Assembly: GCA_003447235.1 (NCBI GenBank)
Contig: DLZV01000026.1
Location: 1-57,537 of the forward strand
Length of the DNA stretch: 57,537 nucleotides
Direction: 5' to 3'
Origin: Prevotella sp.
GTDB taxonomy: Bacteria; Bacteroidota; Bacteroidia; Bacteroidales; Bacteroidaceae
Under the pieces are notes generated by a model, which did no database searches, was not told the DNA's origin, and worked only from the letters and a program-made list of their open reading frames with translations. Shown piece by piece: positions 50,902 to 57,537 of this stretch. The translations under genes and the position numbers were made by a program. The number at the start of each line of letters is the position of its first letter. The stretch's first letter is position 1.

Positions 50902-51573
50902 TCAATAGACGCGGGGACCGAAGATGGCCGTGCCCACGCGCACCTGGTTGCTCCGGCACGTGACGGCTATCTGGTAGTCGTGGCTCATGCCCCAGGAGCG
51001 GACGCAGAAGCGAGGGTCGTCGGCAAAATAGCGCGCCTTCACCTCATCGAAGAAGTCGGCTGCCGTGAGCATCTCGCGGCGTATCTGGTCCTCGTCCTCC
51101 ACGTTGGACGCCATCATCATCAGGCCGCTGATGTGTACGTTCTTCATCTCGCGCCATTCTCCCGCCTCCAGCAGCTCGCGACAGGCCTCCAGGGTCAGTC
51201 CATACTTCGTCTCCTCCTCGGCGATATGGAGTTCGAGCAAGACGTCGATGACGCGGTCGTGCTTGGCCGCCTGCTTGTTGATCTCGCGGAGCAACTTGGG
51301 CGTATCGACCGCCTCCACCATCGAGATATAGGGCGCGATATATTTCACCTTGTTTGTCTGCAGGTGGCCGATGAAGTGCCATTGGATGTCCTTTGGCAGC
51401 GTCTCCACCTTCTGGCGCAACTCCTGCTCATGGCTCTCGCCGAAGATGCGTTGTCCCGCCTCGTAGGCCGGCAGGATATACTCGTTGGGATGATACTTGC
51501 TGATGGCCACCAGCTCCACCCCCTCGGGCAGATGGCCGAGCACCTCTTTTAAGTTTTTTGCTACATCTACCAT
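50902..51573 (-). CDS. YggS/PROSC family pyridoxal phosphate homeostasis protein
   Basis: A 223-residue single-domain protein with a TIM-barrel fold like alanine racemase domain 1. It binds PLP through the Lys in LVAISKYHPNEY (near residue 26). FGESHEQELRQKVE, WHFIGHLQTNKVKYI, ISGLMMMA and SWGMSHDYQIAV are family motifs. It buffers free PLP and affects amino-acid and vitamin B6 balance; no enzymatic activity is expected. Convergent with the LuxR-type gene. Confidence 0.95.
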   Translation of the reverse strand: MVDVAKNLKEVLGHLPEGVELVAISKYHPNEYILPAYEAGQRIFGESHEQELRQKVETLPKDIQWHFIGHLQTNKVKYIAPYISMVEAVDTPKLLREINKQAAKHDRVIDVLLELHIAEEETKYGLTLEACRELLEAGEWREMKNVHISGLMMMASNVEDEDQIRREMLTAADFFDEVKARYFADDPRFCVRSWGMSHDYQIAVTCRSNQVRVGTAIFGPRVY

Positions 51574-51618
51574 CGTATGCTTTCTCCTATATGATTATGA
51601 TGAAACAGTCTTCTGTCT

Positions 51619-51727
51619 TATTGGAAAACAGGAATACTGTCTTATTGGAAACTGGAATAACTGGAATACTGGAACAATTGGAATGCTGGACCAATTGGAA
51701 TACTGGAATATTGGAATATTGGAACAA
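51619..51727. repeat. Low-complexity TGGAATA-type repeats
   Basis: About ten tandem degenerate units of 8-9 bases (consensus near TGGAATACT or TGGAACAAT) fill most of the spacer between the DUF4494 stop (51730) and the PLP-homeostasis gene. Confidence 0.75.
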
Positions 51728-51729
51728 GC

Positions 51730-52230
51730 CTACTGCTCCTCGTACTCCGGCTTCGCCTCCTCGTTTTGTCCTTCGGCCTTGGCGCGGTTGTCGTGCTCGA
51801 AGACGTCCATCACCTTGGTGTCGGCAATGGCGGTAATCTCGTAGTCGATCATGGTCGATCCCATCACCTCATCGACATGCTTCACGGCCCCGCTCACCGA
51901 GGCAGCCTGCACGAGATAATAGACGCTCGTGCGCTTCTCCTTCTGCGTCTTGTCGTCGAGCGTGATAAATGCCAGTTTGCATTTGAACCACTTGTCGTCG
52001 CCATCGGCGTCGCTGAAGAAGATCTCGCCATAGGTGGCCGGCGTGATGGCCTTCACCTCAAACTCTCCGTTGATGTATGCGCCCATCTCCTTGGTGATGG
52101 CCTCCTCGGCCTCGCCGAAGGTGTAGGCATCTACCACGTAGGTCTCCGTGGTTTTCTTGTTCTGTCCGTCCTCCATCATCTTGTCGTAGCGGACGCGGGT
52201 CTCAAACCAGTTGGCTGTTCTGCTTCTCAT
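51730..52230 (-). CDS. DUF4494 protein
   Basis: A 166-residue cytoplasmic protein matching the DUF4494 family of Bacteroidetes: NWFETRVRYDK at the N-terminus, YVVDAYTFGEAEEAITKEM, then a WFKCKLAFITLDDKT strand and VYYLVQAASVSGAVKHVDEV. The C-terminus is an acidic low-complexity tail (about residues 148-166). Function unknown; homologues I recall sit in phage-like and chromosomal contexts alike. A -7 box is at 52349-52357. Confidence 0.88.
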   Translation of the reverse strand: MRSRTANWFETRVRYDKMMEDGQNKKTTETYVVDAYTFGEAEEAITKEMGAYINGEFEVKAITPATYGEIFFSDADGDDKWFKCKLAFITLDDKTQKEKRTSVYYLVQAASVSGAVKHVDEVMGSTMIDYEITAIADTKVMDVFEHDNRAKAEGQNEEAKPEYEEQ

Positions 52231-52348
52231 TATATATATATATGTTTTCTTTTTTTATCTGATCTCTTGTCTTGCGTGGGCCCGTCCCGCTTGCCGAGAT
52301 AGGCCCCGAAAAGTGGTGGCTACCCCTCGGGGAGACCGCTTTCGACCT

Positions 52349-52357
52349 GCAAAAGTA
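52349..52357 (-). promoter_or_regulatory. DUF4494 -7 box TACTTTTGC
   Basis: A minus-strand TAnnTTTG match, 119 bases before the DUF4494 gene. Confidence 0.6.
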
Positions 52358-52431
52358 GCAAGAAAATCCCACAAATGACCCGTGGGGGCAAAGTTTTTCG
52401 CCTTTGCCTTTGCCGTTTGGCCGAATTGGTG

Positions 52432-52440
52432 TAACTTTGT
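52432..52440 (+). promoter_or_regulatory. Aminotransferase -7 box TAACTTTGT
   Basis: A plus-strand TAnnTTTG match, 76 bases before the ATG at 52517. Confidence 0.6.
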
Positions 52441-52473
52441 GGCAAAATACAAGTTTCATACACAAGAGTCAAT

Positions 52474-52489
52474 CCCCGTGCAATCGGGG
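52474..52489 (+). other. Leader hairpin of the aminotransferase gene
   Basis: CCCCG and CGGGG flank TGCAAT in the leader. It resembles no riboswitch that I can identify; it may be only a stabilising or translation-modulating hairpin. Confidence 0.4.
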
Positions 52490-52516
52490 CAACCGTATTA
52501 AATAACTAAAAGAATT

Positions 52517-53716
52517 ATGCCGGAAATCTCAGCACGTGGCCTTATTGTGCCCGAATCGCCTATCCGCAAGCTCGCACCCCTGGCCAATGCAGCCAAGGCG
52601 CGCGGCACGAAAGTTTATCACCTGAACATCGGCCAGCCCGACGTGCATACGCCGCAATGTGGTCTCGACGCTCTGAAGAAGGTCGATGCCAAAGTGTTGG
52701 CCTATTCGCCCAGCCAGGGCATTGAGAGCTATCGCAACAAGCTCGTGGGCTACTACGCCAAGCACAACATCAATCTGGTGCCCGACGACATCATCGTCAC
52801 CACGGGTGGCTCCGAGGCCTTGCTCTTTGGCTTCATGGCCACCCTCAACCCTGGCGACGAGATCATCATCACCGAGCCCGCCTATGCCAACTACATGTCC
52901 TTTGCCCTGATGGTGGGCGCCAAGGTGCGCTCCATCCATACGAGCATCGACAATGGCTTTGCCCTGCCCGCCGTCGAGGAGTTTGAGAAACTCATCAACG
53001 CCAACACGCGTGCCATCCTGATCTGCAACCCCAACAACCCCACGGGCTATGTCTATACCCGCCAGGAGATGGAGCAGATCCGCGACATCGTGAAGAAGCA
53101 CGACCTCTACCTCTTCGCCGACGAGGTCTATCGCGAGTATATCTATACCGACGAGCCCTACACCTCGGCCATGCACCTGGAGGGTATCGAGAACAACGTC
53201 ATCCTCGTCGATTCCGTCTCCAAGCGCTACTCTGAGTGTGGCATCCGTATCGGCGCCATCATCACCAAGAATACCGAGGTGCGCAAGGCCGTGCTGAAGT
53301 TCTGCCAGGCCCGTCTCTCTCCCCCCTTGATGGGTCAGATCATCGCCGAGGCCTCTCTGGAGGCTCCCGAGAGCTATATCGAGGGCGTGCAGAAGGAGTA
53401 TGTGGAGCGTCGCAACTGCCTCGTCAACGGTCTGAACCAGATCCCGGGCGTCTTCTCTCCGATGCCGAAGGGTGCGTTCTACACGGTCGCCAAGTTGCCC
53501 GTGGACAATGCTGAGAAGTTCTGCCGCTGGCTCCTGGAGGAGTTCTCCTACGAGGGCGAGACCGTCATGATGGCCCCCGCGAGCGGCTTCTACAGCACCA
53601 AGGGTGCCGGCCTCGACGAGGTGCGCCTGGCCTATGTGCTCTGCTGCGACGAGCTGCGCAAGGCCCTCGTCTGCCTGGAGAAGGGCCTGGAGGCTTATCC
53701 CGGCCGCGTGAAGTAA
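52517..53716 (+). CDS. Class I/II PLP-dependent aminotransferase (aspartate-type)
   Basis: A 399-residue fold-type I aminotransferase. YHLNIGQPDVHTP at the N-terminus, TTGGSEALLFGFMA (cofactor phosphate), CNPNNPTGYVYT (the Asn contacting the ring), FADEVYREYIY (Asp and Tyr) and VDSVSKRYSECGIRIG with the Schiff-base Lys are all present, as is the substrate-carboxylate Arg region near the end. The substrate pair is probably aspartate/oxoglutarate or a related one, not certain. Length is standard. Confidence 0.92.
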   Translation: MPEISARGLIVPESPIRKLAPLANAAKARGTKVYHLNIGQPDVHTPQCGLDALKKVDAKVLAYSPSQGIESYRNKLVGYYAKHNINLVPDDIIVTTGGSEALLFGFMATLNPGDEIIITEPAYANYMSFALMVGAKVRSIHTSIDNGFALPAVEEFEKLINANTRAILICNPNNPTGYVYTRQEMEQIRDIVKKHDLYLFADEVYREYIYTDEPYTSAMHLEGIENNVILVDSVSKRYSECGIRIGAIITKNTEVRKAVLKFCQARLSPPLMGQIIAEASLEAPESYIEGVQKEYVERRNCLVNGLNQIPGVFSPMPKGAFYTVAKLPVDNAEKFCRWLLEEFSYEGETVMMAPASGFYSTKGAGLDEVRLAYVLCCDELRKALVCLEKGLEAYPGRVK

Positions 53717-53739
53717 GTCTATCGCATTCCCCTTATAGG

Positions 53740-53774
53740 GAGCGGGGAGTCGCCCAAGGAGCGGCTCCCGGCTC
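53740..53774 (+). terminator. Terminator after the aminotransferase gene
   Basis: GAGCGGGGAGTCG pairs with CGGCTCCCGGCTC (one mismatch, one wobble), followed by CTTTCCCTTTATAT. Confidence 0.72.
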
Positions 53775-53842
53775 CTTTCCCTTTATATGATGCCGGACGA
53801 TTGTGGTCCGGTCTGCTACGCATTCATCTCAATAGAAACACT

Positions 53843-55090
53843 ATGAATTTCCCCCTGTTTATCGCACGCCGTATCTACGGCAAGGGAGCTGGAAGTCAGA
53901 AGGTGGCCAAGCCTGCCATCCGCATCGCCACGGCAGGTGTGGCCATCGGTCTGGCCGTGATGATCGTCACGGTGAGCGTGATCCTCGGTTTCAAACATAC
54001 GATCCGCGACAAGGTCGTGGGCTTCGGAAGCCATATTACCGTGGCCAACATCGCCAGCCTGATGTCCTCCGACCAGTATCCGATACAGATGGACGACTCC
54101 ATGACGACCGTCCTCCGCGCCATACCGGGCGTCCGCCACGTGGAGCGCTACGCGATGACACAGGGCATCCTCAAGACCGACGACGACTTCCTGGGCGTGG
54201 CCCTCAAGGGCGTCGGTCCTGAATACGACACGACCTTTATCCACCAAAATATGGTGGAGGGGTCGATTCCCCATTTCTCCGACTCCTCCTCCACGCAGCG
54301 GCTGCTCATCTCGAAGACCATTGCCGACCAGTTGCGCGTGAAGTGTGGGGAGCGCATCTTCGCCTATTTTATCAACCACCAAGGGGTGCGCACGCGCCGC
54401 TTCACCATCACGGGCATCTACGAGACCAACCTCAAGCAGTATGACCAGCAGATGTGCTTCACCGACCTCTATACCGCCAACCGCCTCAACGGTTGGCAGG
54501 AGGACCAGTTTAGCGGGGCGGAGATGCTGGTGAGCGACTTCGGCCAGATCGACGAGGTGGAGCACCAGGTCGTGAAGCGCGTCAACCGCACCACCGACCA
54601 CTATGGCGAGACCTATTCCTCCGCCACGGTCACGGAGATGAACCCGCAGATCTTCTCCTGGCTGGAGCTGATGGACCTCAACGTCTGGCTCATCCTCGGA
54701 TTGATGATCGCCGTGGCGATCGTCACGATGGTCTCGGGCCTGCTCATCATCATTCTGGAGCGCACGCAGATGATTGGCGTACTCAAGGCCCTGGGAGCCA
54801 AAAACCAGCAGGTGCGCCACGTCTTCCTGTGGTTTGCCACGTTCGTCCTGGCCAAGGGCTTGCTCTGGGGCAACGCCTTGGGTCTGGGCCTCATCGCCCT
54901 CCAGCACCTCACGGGCTTCGTGCGCCTCGATCCCCAGACCTACTACGTCAGCACGGTCCCCGTGGAGATCTCCTGGCTCATCGTCCTGGCCCTCAACGTG
55001 GCCACGCTCCTGGTCTGCGTTGCCGCCCTCGTCGTCCCCTCCTTCCTCGTCTCCCGTATCCATCCCGCCAAGAGCATGCACTACGAGTAG
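53843..55090 (+). CDS. ABC transporter permease of the LolC/LolE type
   Basis: A 415-residue inner-membrane protein: one N-terminal transmembrane helix (about 27-50, VAIGLAVMIVTVSVILGF), a large periplasmic MacB-like domain (about 55-270), then three C-terminal helices in an FtsX-type domain with ILERTQMIGVLKALGAKN. In family members this architecture extracts lipoproteins from the inner membrane together with LolD; here the ATPase gene is not adjacent, so transport of another substrate is possible. The start MNFPLFIARRI at 53843 is family-typical. Confidence 0.87.
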   Translation: MNFPLFIARRIYGKGAGSQKVAKPAIRIATAGVAIGLAVMIVTVSVILGFKHTIRDKVVGFGSHITVANIASLMSSDQYPIQMDDSMTTVLRAIPGVRHVERYAMTQGILKTDDDFLGVALKGVGPEYDTTFIHQNMVEGSIPHFSDSSSTQRLLISKTIADQLRVKCGERIFAYFINHQGVRTRRFTITGIYETNLKQYDQQMCFTDLYTANRLNGWQEDQFSGAEMLVSDFGQIDEVEHQVVKRVNRTTDHYGETYSSATVTEMNPQIFSWLELMDLNVWLILGLMIAVAIVTMVSGLLIIILERTQMIGVLKALGAKNQQVRHVFLWFATFVLAKGLLWGNALGLGLIALQHLTGFVRLDPQTYYVSTVPVEISWLIVLALNVATLLVCVAALVVPSFLVSRIHPAKSMHYE

Positions 55091-55143
55091 GGCCTCTTGT
55101 CCTTACCGTTTGCGGGTCTCCCGCATACATTCCCCTCCCACGA

Positions 55144-55180
55144 CAAAGGGCTGGATCCCGATTAGGAATCCAGCCCTTTG
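55144..55180. terminator. Bidirectional terminator
   Basis: CAAAGGGCTGGAT (55144-55156) is exactly complementary to ATCCAGCCCTTTG (55168-55180), between the convergent permease and small-peptide genes. Confidence 0.85.
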
Positions 55181-55223
55181 CCTTTAGTATGCTGATTAGC
55201 TGCTATGGCAGCCGGGGGGAGTA

Positions 55224-55436
55224 TTAATCTTTGCCCCAATTGCTGCTATTCGATTCTCCCCACAAGCCCGTGTATTCGGCTTCGGTCTTGGTCTTCTCCT
55301 CGCCGACCACATCAAACTTGCTGATGCACTCATCGTTGAGCTTGCCTTTGAAGACGCTGCACGTCTGTAAGGTTGCGTCGCAGAGGGTGTCGAGGATGAT
55401 CACGTCTATCTTGGGAGCGATATAAATCTTCTTCAT
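55224..55436 (-). CDS. Small peptide with MKKIYIAPKI-type N-terminus
   Basis: A 70-residue peptide that begins MKKIYIAPKIDVIILDTLCD, followed by two cysteines (LCDATLQTCS) and a hydrophilic acidic C-terminus. Small proteins with a closely similar MKKxYxxPxxxV start are, in my recollection, common and unannotated in Prevotella and Bacteroides. There is no typical signal peptide. It lies 25 bases downstream of a T9SS-sorted protein gene on the same strand, so the two look like one transcript. The function is unknown; a precursor peptide or accessory factor is possible but speculative. Confidence 0.6.
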   Translation of the reverse strand: MKKIYIAPKIDVIILDTLCDATLQTCSVFKGKLNDECISKFDVVGEEKTKTEAEYTGLWGESNSSNWGKD

Positions 55437-55461
55437 TTTGTGTCGCTGTTATTGTCGTTTT

Positions 55462-57483
55462 TTATTTGATAATGACTTTCTTTCCGTTTACTACATACAT
55501 TCCCTTGGGCACGCCCTCCAGGCTATTGTCGCGGCGCACCATCTGGCCGTTCATGTTGAATACGCCCTCTATGCCGCGCTTGTAGGACGTGCTATTGCTG
55601 CTGCCGTGGATGTCGTCGATGCTCGTGGCGCTATCCTCCACGCCGTCGATCATGAGCGAGAGCGTGTTTCCAGATGTCTTGTTGCCCGTCAGCTCAAACC
55701 AGCAGCGGAACGCCTTCAGACCGTATTGATAGCGCTCTTTCTCGCCATCCTCCTTGTTGCCGCTCGGCACCTGGATGAGCTTTCCCTTGTACATGAAGAA
55801 GTCGCCATTGAGGTCGTCGCGGCCTGAGATGATCTTGCCGTTGTCGTAAGTCTTGGCCATCGTGCCCTTGCAGACCATCGTGCCCGGGATGCCGCTGCCC
55901 GAGAAGGTCGTTGTTGACTCCCAGGTCTTGGTATCCACATACTGCATCAGTTTCTTTCTGTCGAGCGATACCATCGTGATGTCGTAGTGGTCTTTCTCGA
56001 TGGTCTTGGTCAGACAGTTGTCCTTGTCGGAGGAGGGCTTGTAGTCGCTGCCCAGCCACTCGCTATTGTCCTCGCCCTCTTTTGTGTAGAAGTGTTCTAC
56101 GGTATAGGCTGGTGAGCGCGTCTCGGTGTAGGGAGGATAAACGATATACGGCTCGAAGGCCGTAACCATCACCTCGTCGTCGTTTTGGGGCTCCACGGTC
56201 ACAAACTGCACGCTATTCTCCGTCAGCGCCGCAAGTTTTGCCACCTTTACGGCGTCTCCGAACGTACGCTTCATCTGTCCCCACGTCAGATCGACGGGCA
56301 GAATGAGCGAGTTCCACATATTGTCGTTCAGCTTACGGTTCAGATGCAGCACGCTGTTCTTGTATTCGTCAGCTGCCTCGGTCAGATAGCGCAGGTCGGT
56401 AGATTCCTCGTCGAGAATCAGCTCCGGGTTGCGTCGCGGTCCGGCATAAAGCAGCTTGAATTCGTCCACGGCGGTCAGCTCGTCCTTGGCTACAGCCGGC
56501 TTTCCGTCGGGTGTAGGGTCTACGTAGAAGCCTATGCGGAGCGTAACAGGATTCTTGTCTGATATTTCGTTCCCATCCAGGGCTTTGTCGAGACATATCT
56601 GCACCTGGTTCTCATACTTTCCCTCGAAGAAGGCATGTCCGATACCGGCTCCTTCGTATGTATTGCCAAGCGTCTCGGCATCAGCCTGACTTATACCGTC
56701 GAGGGTTGCTGCTGAGTATATCTTTTCATTCGGTTTGCCGTCGGCACCGAGCACTGTAATGAACAGGTTTGCAAGCGGTTTTTTATTCGTATCGATGTTC
56801 TCCGAACTGTTCGCTGTGCTGAATCCGTTGCATCGCAGCAGGTACCATCCTCCCTTGTGTACCTTCACGTCCTGGTAGATATTGAAGCCGCGCAGGCCTT
56901 TGGTGTAGCAATAGAAATACTGGCCGTATTTTTGGTGATGGGGTTCAGTTCTACCTGTCCAAGCATCATCTTTTGTGTTGCCAATTATGTTATACGTCTT
57001 GTACATTTTTTTGTCTCCAAAGTACACGTGGCTCTTTACATCATCAGGTAAATTTTCACCTCCGATTAGCCATTTTGCAGCATCCGTATCATTTACTCTG
57101 AAATCAGGACAAGTAAGAAGGAAAGAGGCATCGACAGGCGATTTCATATATGCAGGGGCTGTGTTGAAGAACAGGTAATACTCATTCTTTGTAATCACCT
57201 TCCACTCCTGATTCTTGTATTCTGGGGTGCCCTCTGTGGCTAAGCTTGTCTCATAATTGCAGAGCTTATTCTCGTCGTTGGGATAAGCAGTGAGATACCC
57301 CCATGGGTTAAATGGAGATTTGGCTGTGTGGATTTTGACGAGATACACCTTGTTCGTTTCTGAATAGTCCTTGGCTTTTTCAAATTTGATAGCGCAATTT
57401 TCACTTCTATCCATAAAGACCCCATTTACCCCATCTTTATCCTTGAAGATTCCCATATATGAGCCAGTACTAGAACCTGTCAC
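55462..57483 (-). CDS. T9SS-sorted secreted protein, 5' end disrupted or missing
   Basis: At least 673 residues, rich in Tyr, Asn and Asp, of unknown fold. The C-terminus is a T9SS type A-like sorting domain (EGVFNMNGQMVRRD, LEGVPKGMYVVNGKKVIIK). No signal peptide is present. The only initiator near the 5' end is a GTG at 57481-57483, yet protein-like sequence continues upstream in frame to codon 57526-57528, where a TAA at 57529-57531 stops it. The true N-terminus is probably beyond the window or removed by a nonsense or frameshift mutation. The central region (LHLNRKLNDNMWNSLILPVD) resembles a segment frequent in Prevotella surface proteins. Confidence 0.7.
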   Translation of the reverse strand: MTGSSTGSYMGIFKDKDGVNGVFMDRSENCAIKFEKAKDYSETNKVYLVKIHTAKSPFNPWGYLTAYPNDENKLCNYETSLATEGTPEYKNQEWKVITKNEYYLFFNTAPAYMKSPVDASFLLTCPDFRVNDTDAAKWLIGGENLPDDVKSHVYFGDKKMYKTYNIIGNTKDDAWTGRTEPHHQKYGQYFYCYTKGLRGFNIYQDVKVHKGGWYLLRCNGFSTANSSENIDTNKKPLANLFITVLGADGKPNEKIYSAATLDGISQADAETLGNTYEGAGIGHAFFEGKYENQVQICLDKALDGNEISDKNPVTLRIGFYVDPTPDGKPAVAKDELTAVDEFKLLYAGPRRNPELILDEESTDLRYLTEAADEYKNSVLHLNRKLNDNMWNSLILPVDLTWGQMKRTFGDAVKVAKLAALTENSVQFVTVEPQNDDEVMVTAFEPYIVYPPYTETRSPAYTVEHFYTKEGEDNSEWLGSDYKPSSDKDNCLTKTIEKDHYDITMVSLDRKKLMQYVDTKTWESTTTFSGSGIPGTMVCKGTMAKTYDNGKIISGRDDLNGDFFMYKGKLIQVPSGNKEDGEKERYQYGLKAFRCWFELTGNKTSGNTLSLMIDGVEDSATSIDDIHGSSNSTSYKRGIEGVFNMNGQMVRRDNSLEGVPKGMYVVNGKKVIIK

Positions 57484-57537
57484 TTTGCTTTGCAGGAAAT
57501 ACGTTTGTGAACTATTATCAATACTCTGTTAATAATT

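Noticed and set aside
52441..52516. Riboswitch in the aminotransferase leader
   Set aside because: Only one five-bp hairpin (CCCCG/CGGGG) is visible; no known aptamer core could be matched.
1..57537. tRNA genes
   Set aside because: Several tRNA-modification genes made this worth checking, but no cloverleaf or T-loop consensus was found by eye on either strand; a covariance-model scan would be decisive.

Overview
The window reads as a chromosomal segment from a Bacteroidota bacterium, most likely a Prevotellaceae member of moderate GC. Three things support this. Family content is typical of the phylum: DUF4251, DUF3098 and DUF4494 proteins, C-terminal type IX secretion (T9SS) sorting domains, and lipid A and RND efflux genes. 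Gene orders such as sppA-lpxK-punA-thiL, hpt-adk-obg and ftsX-DUF3098-uppP-truB-queA-folK are familiar from Bacteroidales. At least twenty genes are preceded by the TAnnTTTG -7 promoter box of the Bacteroidetes primary sigma factor. No tRNA, rRNA, CRISPR array, transposase or prophage gene was recognised.

Layout. 1-3.5 kb: a DUF4251 lipoprotein, mannose-6-phosphate isomerase, a very small T9SS-type protein, a small unknown protein and rplS. 3.8-7.3 kb: a 5'-nucleotidase split over two genes in reversed domain order, a Nudix hydrolase, and a convergent nucleoside-recognition membrane protein. 7.6-12.5 kb: sppA-lpxK-punA-thiL. 12.8-19.5 kb: nnr, then divergently hpt-adk-obg-pgeF and a thioesterase overlapping a sialidase-like gene. 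19.7-22 kb: rpsO and typA. 22-29 kb: a more accessory stretch with an AAA-ATPase/PD-(D/E)XK protein, threonine aldolase, rmuC, a HAD phosphatase and an AT-rich Fic gene bounded by short repeats. 29-33.4 kb: the minus-strand envelope and tRNA-modification operon. 33.7-41.6 kb: a radical SAM protein and an RND efflux operon (adaptor, pump, outer-membrane channel) that also carries a divergent LpxA-like acyltransferase. 42-49 kb: cca, dnaG, a large unknown protein and cardiolipin synthase. 49-57.5 kb: a repeat-rich spacer, queH, a LuxR-type regulator with a degenerate receiver, a PLP-homeostasis protein, DUF4494, an aminotransferase, a LolC/E-like permease, and at the right edge a small-peptide gene downstream of a T9SS-sorted protein whose 5' end is interrupted or missing.

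Most genes are housekeeping (envelope biogenesis, purine salvage, tRNA modification, replication). The less explained parts are: several unrelated short tandem-repeat arrays, each in a different spacer; two convergent terminators that share a sequence motif; the LpxA paralogue lacking two conserved histidines and placed in an efflux operon with a palindrome at its predicted start; the small-peptide/T9SS pair; and two genes whose -7 box lies so close to the ATG that they should be leaderless.
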